Below are positions 13,190-26,249 of a DNA stretch of 64,000 bases, one piece after another. A model generated the notes under the pieces. That model did not search any database and was not told where the DNA came from. It saw nothing but the letters and a program-made list of their open reading frames with translations. Position 1 is the first letter of the stretch. Each line of letters opens with the position of its first letter. Location: the NCBI GenBank assembly GCA_010093485.1, contig MU001505.1, forward strand, positions 1,329,375-1,393,374. Reading direction: 5' to 3'. The stretch comes from Karstenula rhodostoma CBS 690.94 (lineage: Eukaryota > Ascomycota > Dothideomycetes > Pleosporales > Didymosphaeriaceae). The position numbers were made by a program, and so were the translations under genes.

Positions 13190-16100
13190 AATTCTAAGTA
13201 AATATACTAATAGACCCTAGTACTACTAAATATTTAATTTTACCTAAAGTAGTAAAAAAATATAACTTACTATATTAAAATAAAATAGAGTTAATCTAAT
13301 TAGAAATAATAAATAGAATATTTTTCTAAGAATATAATAAAGACTAGTTATACCTTAAAATACTACTATTACTAGTAAATATTAAAGAATTTAAAAGCTA
13401 ATATAGTTTTACTATAATAGATATAAAAAGTTTAGAAACTATTATAAACTATAACTAATTATTAGAGAATAATCTAGATATTAACTAGAAAAGTTAAATA
13501 ATATATAGCTAAGAATTAATATTATAAATTACTAGTATAAAATACTTATAGAAAGTAAAACTAAAGACCCTAAATATTTTAACTAAGTAGGCTATATAAT
13601 AATAAACTAAAGAGATCTTAACTACTAAAATTACTAGAATTCTAAAAGAAAATCTAGAATAAGTATAAATTATCTAGATATAATATTTAGATTTCTAAAT
13701 TATAGAGAAATTATTAATAATTCTACTAGAATATAAAAAGTATATAAAACTTTTTAAAAAAATTAAAAAGGAAAAACTACTAGATTACTAAGAATAGAAT
13801 TATATAATATCTCTAAAAAAAGGTATAAAATTATAACTAGAATAGCTAAAACTAATATTAGTAAACTAAAAAAAAAAAGTATAAAAGTATTTATAAAAGA
13901 ACCTAGAATAGAAATATATTTAGAAAAGTTATAATTCTATAGCCTTTCTAATTCTATAGATATCTAAAAAGAATAATAAGCTATAACTCTATATAGATTA
14001 TAAATAGCTAAATAATACTATAATTAAGAATTAATATTTATTATCCTTAATTATAGAGCTTATAAATTAACTCTAAAGAGCTAAATAATTTATAAAATTT
14101 AATATATATAATAGATATTACTATATATAAATTACTAAAGGGTATAAATAGAAAATAGTATTTAGAACTAGATATAGTCTCTATAAATACTAGATTATAC
14201 TATTTAGATTAATAAATACCCCTATAATATTTTAGGTAGTTATTAATAAAACCCTATATAAATACTTAAATATATTCTATATAGTATATCTTAATAATAT
14301 ACTTATTTACTCTACTAGAATACTAGAAAAATATATAAAATATATAAAAAATATACTTAAGAAAATAAAAGAGTATTAGTTACTTTTTTATTTAGATAAA
14401 TATAAGTTTTATATTACTAAAATAAAATATCTAGAATTTATTATCTTAAAGAAAGGTATATTAATAGATTTAAAAAAGGTTACTACTATATAGGAATAGT
14501 TAGTTTCTAAATTAATAAAGGATATCTAGTCCTTTCTAGAATTTACTACTTTTTATTAGAAGTTTATAAGGAATTATTCTAAAACTACTATACTACTAAT
14601 AAATCTTATAAAGAAAAATAATAATAAAATTATATAGCTAATCTAAGAAAAGCTATTAGAAATATTTAGGAAATTATAAATAATATTTTTAATAACCCTA
14701 TATCTATAAATATTTAACCTATAAAAACTAGTTAGGATTAAAATAAATATATCTAATTATATATTAGAAGTAATTCTCTTATAACTAGATAAAAATAGAA
14801 AATAGAGACTAGTATTTTATTATTTATAAAAGTTCTTAAAAATAGAACTTAACTATAATATTTATAATAAGGAACTACTAGTAATAATAGATACTTTTAA
14901 ATAATAGAAAGTATAGCTTATAGGAATCTATTTTAAAATAGAAATATAGATAGACTACTAGAACCTTACTAGCTTTATATTAACTAAGAAGCTTAACTAA
15001 TAATAAGTATAATAGATAGAATTCTTAGTAAATTTTAATTTTATAATTTATTATTAATCTAGAACTTTTAATAGTATAGTAAATACCTTAAGTAAATAAT
15101 TAAACTTAACTAAGAATAAGGTTAAGCTATATAATATAGTACTATATAAATATAAAAATAGTATACTTAAGTATAACTAGCTAAAGATTAAAATATAAAT
15201 AGCTAATCTAAGATATATAGAATTAGAAGTATAAAACTTTTAAAACTACTAAAAACTTAATTAAGGCTAGAAAGAGAAATATAATCTCTTTAAATATAGT
15301 TTTAATAAAACTAGATAAAACTACTAATAGTAGATTATTATTAATAATAAATATATATCTATTCTAATTAAAAGACTATATAAATTAAAAGAATAGGGAT
15401 ACCTAGATATTAAAGAAATAATATATTATATTATAAATAAATATACTATTTCTAAGCTTAAATAATTAATTATAATAGAAATAAATAACTATTTAGCTTA
15501 TTATAAAAATAAGTCTAAGAGATATAAGTTTTATAAACTTCTATAATTACTACTTATAGTAAAATAACTATAATAAAGTATAATAATAGATTTTATTATA
15601 AAACTTCTAAAATTATTATAGTTAGAAATAAAGTATATATATAATACTATTATAGTAATAATATATAGATTTATAAAGGTAACTAAGTTTAAATCTATAA
15701 AAGAGTCTATAATAATAGAGAAACTAGTCTATAAAGTAAATAATATATTATTTTTTAAATATAAACTACTAGAGGAATTTATTATAGATAGAGATAAGTT
15801 TTTTATTTTAAAGTATTAGAATACTTTTACTATAGCTCTAGAAATAAACTAAAAACTATTAATAAGTTTCTATTCTAAAATAAATAGATAGATAGAATAT
15901 ATAAATTAAATACTTAAATAGTATTTATAATTCTATATTAATAAGTAATAAGATAACTAAATAAAACTTCTACTAACTATATAGTTAGTATATAATAGCT
16001 TAAAATTAAATATAATAGAATACTTACCCTATTATATAAATTATAAATATAAGCTAGTTACTTATTAAAATCTAAAAAATATAGAAAGTATCTCTACTAA

Positions 16101-16680
16101 AGCCTAAGATAAAGCTTAGAAGATAAAAGAACTTTATAAAGTTTTATAAAAAAGGATTACCTATAGAGGCCTTATAGTATCTAAAAATATAAATAAGTAA
16201 AAAATTAAAAAACTAATCCTTAAAAAGGGGAATAAAGTTTTCCTATTATAGAAAAATTTAAAAATAAAATAATTAAGTAAGAAACTAGATTACCTTTAGA
16301 TAAAACCCTTTAAAATTTAAGAAATAAAGAAACTAGTTATAACTAAGCTACTTCTACTAATAGATATAAAAATATATTCTATCTTTTATAAATTACTATT
16401 AGAACTAGTACCTTTAAATACTTTAATTAAAACCTAGCTAGAGTTAAAAGATAATAAGTATAAGGTTAAGATAATTAAAAACCTATAGATAGTTAAGGAT
16501 TAGTAAAAATATTTAGTTAAGTAGAAAGGATAACTAGAATAGTATAATACTTAGAAATTAAAAAGAAATTTTATAAATTATAAAAAATTATTAGAGGACT
16601 TCTACTAGTTAATAGTAAAGGATTAACTCTAAGGGGATTAATTAATAAGAATACTAATTTAAAATTAAAAAAGAAGTTAA
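13190..16680 (+). pseudogene. Gypsy-2 pol remnant (protease to chromodomain)
   Basis: An aspartic protease site reads LIDPSTT at about 13206-13227, corresponding to the usual LIDSGAT with D kept. RT follows: an LNKYPYNI-like region at about 14205-14240 and YLDD changed to YLNN at 14287-14298. RNase H shows NYNIYNKELL near 14854. The integrase zinc region is near 15350-15560 and the core at about 15600-16080 with DRDKLF near 15790 and a TERINQ-like stretch near 15890. A chromodomain lies at about 16440-16560. The stretch 12240-13190 between gag and protease has no recognised motif. Many stops, all explained by C-to-T or G-to-A; cannot encode protein. Confidence 0.9.
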
Positions 16681-17304
16681 AAAAGGTAAAAAAATTAATA
16701 ATAGGAGAATTAGCCTATAACTAGTTTAAATTAGTTAAGAGTCTATATAATAGTAATATAGAAGTAATACTAGTATCTATATTTTTTAAAGTCTTTTTTT
16801 CTAGATAATCTAGTATATTAAATATATAAGTATTATAAGTTATAAGTAACTATTTTTACTTTTTTATTTTTATAATTTTTACTTTTAGATAAATAATCTT
16901 AGTCTTAGTATAGAGAAGGATAAGATACTTTTTATACTTTTTAAACTAAATATATTCTTACTCTTTTTTAGAAATCTAAAGACTATACTCTATATAAATA
17001 GTAATATATATAGTATACTCCCTAATTAAAATATTTATAAAATACTTTAGAACCTTCTTCTCTATATAATAAGTATACTTTATTAGTATTATTAAACTAT
17101 AATAATAAATCTTATTAGTATAGATATAGTAATAATTAGTTAATAATTATTTTAATATCTTAGATATAGTTAGAAAGGTTTAGAAAATCTAGAGGAGAAT
17201 ATAATACTATATTTAAAAGTATAGAAGAATAAATCTTTATATTCCTAAACTATACTATAATAGTAGATTATAAAGTAATAATAGAATATTAGAATAATAA
17301 CTCT

Positions 17305-17315
17305 AAAGGGGGGGA
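17305..17315 (+). other. Polypurine tract of Gypsy-2
   Basis: AAAGGGGGGGA abuts the 3' LTR start, the expected primer for plus-strand synthesis. The G run has no CpA/TpG context and survived RIP. Confidence 0.85.
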
Positions 17316-17817
17316 TAATATTATAATTATAATAAAACTAGACTAGAAAAAAAAAAATTATATATAAGATATTAGTAATAGAAATAAAGCTAATAAATAT
17401 TTATATATAAGTCTATAAAGTAGTTTATATTATAAGTTATATAACTATAATTCTATTAAGAGTATAAAATTCTAGGAGTACTAGGTCTTAATAGAAGTAA
17501 AGTAGATATTTCTACTAAAAAGGTAGAATTTATAGAAGTAAACTAGGGGATTCTAGAATAATAAGAATTAGAATAACTAATATATAGTTTAAAAGGATTT
17601 CTATATAATTTCTATTTTTTATAATTAACTTTTATACTTAAATTAAAGTACTTTATTTATATATAAATACTTAGTCTTTTTTTAATATTATTATATTATA
17701 TTCTATTATAATATAGAATTATTAACTAATTTAATACTTATCTCTATTATATTTTATTTCTTAAATAATTCTTAAGGTATAGATCTAGATTAGATATATA
17801 GGAAACCTCTTATAATA
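17316..17817 (+). repeat. 3' LTR of Gypsy-2
   Basis: Pairs with the 5' LTR over its full length, starting TAATATTATAAT directly after the purine tract and ending CTCTTATAATA. Confidence 0.92.
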
Positions 17818-19943
17818 TTTAACTTAGACTTTTACTATTATTTTTACTAATAGTAATATTACTATACTCTAGTTTTATATATATAATAACTAGCTTATTT
17901 TTAAAAAATTTAGAGAATAGGGTAATATTTATTAGTTTTTATAGAGTTAATAGTATAAAGCCTTTAAATAAGTTATATTATTATAGCTATTTATATTTTA
18001 TATTCTCTTTATTCTATTATACCTTTTATTAGTAGTATATTTTAAATTAGTTATATATAATATATTTTATTAGTTTATATTTAATTATAAAGTAGAATAG
18101 TAGTATTTTATATCCTATTATAAAGGTTTAATATAGTAGATTTAATATAATATTTATTTAGTTACTACTAGTATTTATAATTATAAGGAGTTAATTATAT
18201 TTAATTAGTATTTTATATATATATATCTAAAACTATATTAAATATAGATAAAAAAGTAGATATATATTCTAGCTTAGATAAAAACTATTTTAGCCTTTTT
18301 ATAAATAAGTCTTTACTAGATAGTTACTTTAATACTACTAGATACTTATATTCTATTAAATAATCTAGTACTTTATAATAAATTTTACTAAATATAGATA
18401 TAACTTTTCTATATTAAGTCTAGATTTATTACTATTATCTCTAAATATTTTATTTTATATAACTATTTTAACTAGTACTATTTATTAGTAAATAAATATT
18501 TCTATTCTAGATATAAAACCCTATATAAATAAGAATAAAATTTATTTATATAATATTATTAAGATATTTTTATTAAATATAAATATTTTAGTTATTTTAA
18601 AGTATAACTTAGGGCTTATCTAGGTATATATCTAGCTAAGTTTAGTATTAATAATAGTATTTACCCTATAAATAATTATTAGTATTATTCTATCTAAGTA
18701 AGAATTTATAGTAACTTACTATAATATATATCTAAACTTCTCTAACTATTTTTATATTAAGATTTATTTAAATTCTATATTTAAAACCTTACTATTAGTA
18801 AATAGGTCTATTTTATTTACTACTATAAATATTTTTATTTTATTTATATTTACTAGTAATAGATTATATAGTATTATTATATATAGTAATAGTAATTTTT
18901 ATAGAAATAAATAGTATATATTTACTAAGCTATTATTAGAGATTTATAAATATACTAATAAGTTATAAACTAGTATAAAAGGGTATAAAATTAATAACTT
19001 ATTATTATTATCTAAAATATTAAATAGTTTTTATTACTTTTACTTAGTATTTAAGAAATTAATTATAATAGAGGGTAGACTAAATAATATCTTTTATACT
19101 AATAGACTAGTGGTTATTAATTATTAATTTACTATAATTTATACTAAATTTCTATTTATAAATACTAAGTTTTTACCTTTTTATACTAGCTATATATAAC
19201 TATTACTTTCTTAACTATTAGTATTATTATACTAGCTATAAACTATTTTATTTCTAATACCTTATTATTAAAGTCTATTATATAGTTTAATAAAAGTCTT
19301 ATCTAGTAAATTTATTAGTATAATATTATAAAGAAGTAGGGTAAAAATATATATACCCTCTAGTATAATATTTAGGGAAGTAACTATAATATTTTATTCT
19401 AATATTTTATTTACTATTTATTACTATATTTTAGTCTATAGTATAGTAGTAGTCCTAATCTTTTTTAATATTATAGTACTAGATAGTTATAAATTAAACT
19501 ATACTATTTTTAGATTTAGTATACTAAAGTTTTTACTAGTAATATCTTTTAATATATTAAGTATAACTAAAATTAACCTAACCTCTTTATCTTCTTAACT
19601 AGTTATTATAGAAATATAGTTAGGTTAGATAAATAATATAAATTAAATAAAGAAAACTCTAATATTTTTATTATATATCTAGAAATTTAGTTTATTTATA
19701 CTAAAAGAGTACTAGTTATTTTTAGTATAAATTATTAAATTAGTATTAAAATAGAGTATATAAAGTATAGTTATACTAGCTATATTAGTATTTATAATAA
19801 AACTAACTAATTCTATATACTTTAAAATTTATAATAGAGTTAATATATTTAGGTTTTAAGATTTTTCTTTATTTACTATATTTATTATTAGGGCTTTCTA
19901 CTTACTTCTTATTATCTATAATATTATTATTTAGATTTTAAAT
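17818..19943. other. Unclassified RIP'd repeat
   Basis: 2.1 kb without a recognisable gene. Read on the minus strand it gives a long N-, Q- and P-rich pseudo-translation in one frame, but since TGA is absent everywhere this is weak evidence of coding. A lone surviving TG pair (GTGG) is near 19110. No repeat partner in this window was found. It may be an internal part of a retroelement whose other domains lie elsewhere. Confidence 0.45.
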
Positions 19944-19957
19944 ATAGCTTTATTATA

Positions 19958-20058
19958 TATTATAGAGATTTACTATAAGGTAGGGTAACTTAATAAAGTA
20001 GGGGGGATAAAAAGGCACGTTATACTTTACTAATACACGAATAAAGGGGGACTAAAAA
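19958..20058 (-). mobile_element. Family Z retroposon, truncated copy (101 bp)
   Basis: Exact 14-bp duplication ATAGCTTTATTATA at 19944-19957 and 20059-20072. The truncated end lies inside the GGGGGACTAAAAAA segment, shorter than most copies. It keeps CACG and ACACGAA, so it is fairly young. Confidence 0.88.
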
Positions 20059-20072
20059 ATAGCTTTATTATA

Positions 20073-20494
20073 CTAAATCTTTACCTTCTCTTTATTCTAA
20101 AATACTAAATAAAAATAGTTTTAAAAGATTTTAAATTATTTATTTATTTATAGTTTATTAAGTATCTTATTATATACTATTTTATAAATATCTATTTAAA
20201 GAATATAACTAAATAATATTAAATCCTTATAAGCCCTATAGAGGGTATACTATACTATTTTATTTTATATACTAACCTATAATCTTTATAGTTAAAATCT
20301 AACTATTATAATACTTTTAGATATTTATTATTAGTAGTCTACTACTATTTACTTATACTATTCTACTATACTTTTAAACTAGACTATTATAGCCTATTTT
20401 TATTTTACTATAGCTATAGATATATATATAGTATATTAAAAATAAATAGTATTTTAAAGATTATATAGTATAAAAAAAAAAAATTAGTTTATTA
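20073..20494. other. Short unclassified spacer between Z copies
   Basis: About 420 bp of AT-rich sequence between two Z insertions, ending in an A11 run near 20472-20483. Nothing recognisable was seen in it. Confidence 0.5.
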
Positions 20495-20508
20495 TTATTA
20501 CTCTATAT

Positions 20509-20658
20509 ATATTGTAGAGATTCACTATAAGGTAGGGTAACTTAATAAAGTAGGGGGGATAAAAAGGCGCGTTATACTTTACCAATACACGAATAAAGGG
20601 GGACTAAAAAAGCGGCTAAGGCGCGCCTAGCGTCTGTGCGCAAGCTAACTAAAAAGGG
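20509..20658 (-). mobile_element. Family Z retroposon, least-mutated short copy (150 bp)
   Basis: Exact 14-bp duplication TTATTACTCTATAT at 20495-20508 and 20659-20672. This copy keeps GTAGAGATTCAC at the 3' end, AATACACGAAT, AAAGCGGCTAAGGCGCGCC and CGTCTGTGCGC. Most of these CA, TG and CG sites are lost elsewhere, so it and the copy at 61466 are close to the original sequence of the family's 3' part. Non-coding. Confidence 0.92.
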
Positions 20659-20769
20659 TTATTACTCTATATTATAGAGTTACTTAGTATAAAAGAGAAA
20701 ATTTAGTTTATTATTATTATCTTATATTAGTTATTATATAACTTTAGTTTAGTAATCTAATTTATTTTA

Positions 20770-21784
20770 AACTAGTATAATTACCCTCTTTAGCTAATAA
20801 ATAATACTACTATTTATTACTACTACTTTTACTATAAATTACTTTATTATATAGTATAATTCTATACTATTATTAAATTACCCCTACTTATATTTATTTT
20901 TATTTATACTATAGATATATTTATATTTCTATACTATACTATCTATACTATATTTAACTACTAAGTAGTATAATAAATTATTATAACTTCTAATATTTTT
21001 ATTCTATTTTATAGTTATTTTTATATTACTAAGCTATACTTTATTTATAAGGTTCTCTTATTAAATACTATAATAAATTACTATATTTTATAAGATTAAT
21101 TCTTTAGTAGTAGTTATTATAATATCTAGTATATCTATATACTTATACTAGATATATATATAATAGTACTTTATCTATTAAGAAAATATAAAAATAGTAG
21201 TCTTTTATATATTTTTACTATAGGAGGGTATATAGTATAAAAGCTCTATACTATAAATTATAATAAAAAATAAAATTTTATATTCTTATTATTAGTCTTT
21301 TATATATTAGTATTTTTATTCTAATATTACTATATTATTTATATTACTAATCTAGATAACCTTTCTAATCTAATATATATATTATATAATTTCTATATCT
21401 AAAATAATTATTTATATACTATAGTATATATAGATATAGAAAGTATACTATATATATTTTTATTCTTATTAATTATTATAACTAGCTATATAGTCTAACT
21501 AAGCTTCTTTAATATATAAGTCTAGTTAGTAATAAAACTCTATATTTCTAGTAGAATAAAAATATTCTCTATTATATTTTAAAACTACTATTTAAATTCT
21601 ACTATTCTATTAAATAACTTATAATTATATATTTCTATTATTTTTTATATTTTAACTTAGAGTATACTATACTCTATACTCTTATAAGTAAATCTACTAA
21701 CTTAATCTTTTTTATAGAGAATAAGTTTTATATTATTTATAAACTAAATTAGATTTCTAGTATATAGCTAGATAATAGGGTTAG
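20770..21784. repeat. Family X, copy B, left part
   Basis: Aligns with 4115-4368 and 4895-5530 of copy A with no SINE-like insertion, giving the empty site for that element. It ends in GTTAG (21780-21784), the target duplication of Gypsy-3, and resumes at 30265. The stretch 20673-20769 just before it has no match in copy A, which is truncated there. Confidence 0.75.
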
Positions 21785-22027
21785 TATAGGGGTTAATTTA
21801 ATCTAAAGTTAAATCCCCTTATAGAATTTATTTACCTTTAAGCTTAGTCCTTATCTAATAGCCTATATATAGATTAGTTAGTAAATTCTAAATACCCTTA
21901 TATAGAGAGTTCTTTTCTAAAATCCTCTTTATTTTAGTATTTTAAGTTTAGTTTTAATTTATATAGTTTTTTTTATCTATTTAATTCTAAGAGTATTTAT
22001 TTTATTTAGTTATATTCTAGCCTTATA
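21785..22027 (+). repeat. 5' LTR of Gypsy-3 (243 bp)
   Basis: Starts TATAGGGGTTAATTT and ends CTAGCCTTATA, with former TG...CA ends. Aligns base for base with 30022-30264. Confidence 0.95.
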
Positions 22028-22134
22028 TTAAATTTAAAACCCCTTTTTTAGTTAGAGATTAGTAACTATAATATCTACTTTTAGTTCTTTAAGTATAGAA
22101 AGGTTTATAAAAATTCTAAATTTTTTTTTAAATT

Positions 22135-22397
22135 AGCTATTAAAGTACTAGAATATCCTTTAAAGTCCTTATTAAAGGCTAGCTATTAAGGTACTAAAAT
22201 ATCCTCTAAAGTCCTTATTAAAGACTAGTTATTAAGGTATTAGAATATCCTTTAAAGTCCTTATTAAAGGCTAGCTATTAAGGTACTAGAATATCCTCTA
22301 AAGTCCTTATTAAAGGCTAGCTATTAACGCGCTAGAATATTCTCTAAAATCCTTATTAAAGGCTAGCTATTAAAGTACTAGAATATTCCTTTAAATT
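22135..22397 (+). repeat. 46-bp tandem repeat in Gypsy-3 leader (about 5.7 units)
   Basis: Five contiguous 46-bp units start at 22135, 22181, 22227, 22273 and 22319, with a partial sixth from 22365. Each begins AGCTATTAA and contains CTTATTAAAGGCT. The fifth keeps ACGCG where others have AGGTA or AAGTA. Units differ mainly by RIP-type changes. It lies between the 5' LTR and gag, in the transcribed leader, where packaging or regulatory structure is possible but unproven. Confidence 0.93.
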
Positions 22398-22553
22398 TTT
22401 TAAACTCTTTTAAAAACCTACTAATATTAGGTATCTTTAGTAGAATTAACTACTATAAAGATTAAATTTCTTTTAAATAAAAATATATACCTATTATAGA
22501 TATATTAAAAATAATATATATACTTTTAGTAAATAGACTTAAAATATAATTAA

Positions 22554-22705
22554 TATTATAGAGATTTACTATAAGGTAGGGTAATTTAATAAAATAGAGG
22601 GGATAAAAAGGTATATTATACTTTACTAATATATAAATAAAAAGGGACTAATAAAATAGTTAAGACTTATCTAGTATCTATATATAGGCTAACTAAAAAG
22701 GGTAT
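22554..22705 (-). mobile_element. Family Z retroposon, truncated copy (152 bp)
   Basis: Inserted in the Gypsy-3 leader. Flanks AAAATATAATTAA (22541-22553) and AGAATATAATTAA (22706-22718) form a 13-bp duplication with one G/A difference. Confidence 0.87.
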
Positions 22706-22749
22706 AGAATATAATTAACTATTTACTTATTACTTATATTTTATTTACT

Positions 22750-25700
22750 TAAACCTATTTTTTATCTTTATAGTAAATATTAATTTATATAATAGTTTTA
22801 TTTTAAATAGCCTTATCTCTTTATTTACTTTACTTCTAAATAGCTCTATACCTCCTAAACTACTATCTATAATTATATATATAAAAATAAAACCTTTAGT
22901 ATCTAAGTAAACTATTAAAAAAAATTTAATACTCTTTTTTTAAAGCTATATTAGGACTTACTCTATAAATTATACTATTTAAATAATAATAGCTTTTTAT
23001 TTTAGTAAAAAAGACTTTAATAATATTTTAAAAATAAATTAACTCTATTATAGTATAATTATAGATAAGATATTATATATACTATCTTAAAATTACTTAT
23101 ATACCCTAATATAAAAATAGGTACTAGTAATTAAAACCTTTAGTATATAACCTTTCTATAAGCTAGAAGATTTAATTTTCTAAATTAAACTTTTTCTATT
23201 AGAATTAGATATTTAGCTATCTAAAGGTACTAAAGAGTATCTAGCTAATATTAGTAAAATTAAAAAGGAATTAGACCTCTATTAGAATTCTAAAACTAAA
23301 AATTATAAAAAAAAAAAATTAGCTTTAAAGCTAATTTATAAGTAGCTAAACTATAAAAGCTAAAAAAAGCCTCTAAACTATATATAACTTTTACTAATAT
23401 TAATATAATTATTTTAAATCTAATTATTTTAGATAAAAAGAACTTAAAGATTTTAAACTACTAAAGTCTAGAGTTTACTACTATTTCTAATATATATATA
23501 GGCTATATTAAGGCTAATATAATTTTATTTACTATAAAACTATAGCTTATAATTTTATTTTATTATATATATAAAGTATAGAACTAGTAATAATAACTAG
23601 TTTAATAAAATATTAATTTAAATAATAAAATTAATATTATAATAGACTTCTAGATATAAATTTAAAAGGAAAATAGTTATTTATAAACTAAAATTATAAA
23701 ACTAAAAAAAACTACTAAAACTAAAAATTAACTAATATAGGTAATATTTAGTAATTTAAATAATAATAATAGCTTTAAATTACTTTACTATTTTAATACT
23801 TCCTCTAATAAGCTAGTATCTACTATTAAGTATAATATTAAACTAGTTACTTTAAAAATAAATAATTAGTAAAATATAGACTATTCTACTATAGGTTAAT
23901 ATACTTTATAAGTAAATACCTCTAGTAAACTTTTCTATAAAGTACTAAATCTTTACTATATAAAATACTAAGCTTACTAGAGTAAATATCTATCCCCTAA
24001 AATTCTAGACCTTAATAAATTTAATAGTAATAAGACTTAGTTTAAGTTATAGTTCTATTTATTAGAGGTTAAAATTAAGTCTAATATAGATTACTTTTAG
24101 TAAAATACTTTTTAAAAATATATTATAACTATTACTAATTATATTAAAATATAACTAAAAGGCTATACTTTTAAAAAATTTAATATTTTAAAATAGTAGT
24201 AATTAACTATATTTCTTATAGGTCTATATAACTACCTCTAAGCTATATTTATATTACTAAACTAGAATATTAATATCTATACTAACCTCTAGAAAATAAT
24301 ACTTCTATCTAAAGAAGATATAAATTTATTTATTATATAATATAATATATTTATAAACTAGACTAGATTTTATTCTAATAATTTTAAAGAGATACTTTAT
24401 AAGAAATTCTATATAAAGTTTACTAATTAGTTTATTTAAAATACTATTAATTTTATTATTACTATTATTTATAAGCTATATAAAGCCTTTAAATATAATT
24501 ATAGAATTAATTATAACTAATTTACTTTCTCTATTCTATATTATTATAAAGAGTTTTTATTATAAATAGTTACTTTAGTCCCTTATTATACTACTAGACT
24601 ACCTAAAGATATTATAATAAAATTAGTTATAAAATACTAATCTACTAACCCTAGATATAAATATTCTAAGAAGTAGTATTATAAAAATAGATATATTATA
24701 ACTATCTTTTTAAAAATTATATTTATTATAATTATCTAATTAAATTTTATAATAGGTATACTATAGCTACTACTATAAAGGTTTAAAAAGAAAATAATAC
24801 TTACTTTTTTTTAGAATTTAATAATAAATATACCTCTAATAAAAACTCTAAGTTAGATTTTAAGTTAGAAAACTAAAGGTATTAGTTAACTCTAGACTAG
24901 TATCCCTAATAGAAATAGTAAGTATAAAACTAATTAATCTATAAAAACTAGTATTCTATTTAAAGAAGTATTATACTAACTCTAAAAATATTTAAATTTT
25001 TAATTTATTTATAGAAATATCTTTTATACTTCCTATAATATTCTAAAATAATAGATATAAGGTTTATATATATAGCTTTATTAATTCTAGTATATTTATA
25101 TATAATTTTATTATCCTATAGCTAGAAAATATACTAAAGTATTAACTTAATATTAAGTTAATATAGTTTAAATATCTAATCCCTCTTAAGAGTTTTACTA
25201 GTAAGAAGGCTACTTTAGTTAATTACTACTTTTAAATACTACTTAATATTAATTAATATTCTATAATTATATAGTTTATTCTATATAAAATAGGAGACTA
25301 TAATTTTATTATAGAATAAATTTTTTTTAAAGATACTAAAATATTAATTAATTATTATAACTAGTACTTAAAATAGCTAGATAATATATTATTATAGATT
25401 ATTATTTTACTTATAGTAATATACTACCTACTCCTATTAGTTAATTAAGAATACTAGTTTAATACTAACTAATAAAATACTAACTTTAAAAAAGAGAATA
25501 TTTAACTTTAATAAGTATAATTACTTTATAGGAAATACTTTTCTATAAAAAAGTTTAAAATCTCTATAGAGTTTATAATATTATCTATTTCTCTAGTATA
25601 GGTTACCCTCTAAAACTATAGTAATTATTAACTACCTTTAATAGAGTCTATTCTAGATAAGGACTTTATTATAGTATACTATATATCTTTAAATAAGAAT

Positions 25701-25970
25701 AGTAATAAAACTAAATTACTAGAATCTAGAAATAAAAATTAGTAATTAATTAAGTCTAGTATTAAAAATAATACCTTAGTATATAGATATAGTAATAAGT
25801 TACTATATAATAATAAATTATTATTAAAGAAATTAACTACCTCTATTAAGCCTAATCTTACTAGAGACTTTAGTAAATAAGCTATTAAAAATATTTTCTA
25901 AGAGCTAAGAATTAAACTAAAAAACTATTTAAAAAACTAAATTATTATTATTTTCTACTCTATAAAGTGG
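22750..25970 (+). pseudogene. Gypsy-3 gag and protease remnant
   Basis: By position this should hold gag and protease. The protease active site is readable at 25077-25094 as FINSSI, which equals FIDSGA after undoing GAT to AAT, GGT to AGT and GCA to ATA. Upstream K-, N-, Q- and P-rich translation fits a capsid gene, but I could not fix a zinc knuckle or capsid motif, so the gag assignment rests on position. A surviving GTGG lies near 25967. Confidence 0.65.
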
Positions 25971-26249
25971 CTTTAATATAAGGAAGATTTATATAAGATA
26001 AATAAAGTACTATTTAATTTAAAACTATTACCTCTAAAGAAATCTTCTAAGTATTAAATACTAATAAAGAAATAACTTTTTAAAGCTAGTATTAATATTT
26101 TAATAGTCTCTACTATAGTATTTATAGTTAGTATATAAAATATAGAGATTAGTTCTATAAATTAATATAAATTACTTAAACTTATAGAAACTAAGTATTA
26201 TAAAAAGAAGACTATAGCTAACTTTCTAGAAAAGTTTTAAAAATAATTA

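Larger units (their letters stand above)
10542..17817 (+). mobile_element. Ty3/Gypsy chromovirus Gypsy-2, structurally complete (7.3 kb)
   Basis: Two matching LTRs of about 505 and 502 bp bound an internal region in the order gag with zinc knuckle, protease, reverse transcriptase, RNase H, integrase, chromodomain, purine tract. That order and the chromodomain place it among fungal chromoviruses. All reading frames are destroyed by RIP. The 5-bp flanks (10537-10541 and 17818-17822) do not match even when RIP changes are allowed, so no target duplication is visible. Gypsy-1 is a second member of the same family. Confidence 0.93.

Noticed and set aside
17818..19943. N/Q/P-rich minus-strand protein
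   Set aside because: Same reason: composition alone, with no family motif or repeat partner.
22135..22397. CRISPR-like array
   Set aside because: The units are contiguous 46-bp repeats without unique spacers and lie in a eukaryotic retrotransposon leader; they are a tandem repeat.
25960..25985. Surviving GTGG as part of a host gene exon
   Set aside because: It is a single dinucleotide context inside Gypsy-3 with no surrounding coding signal.
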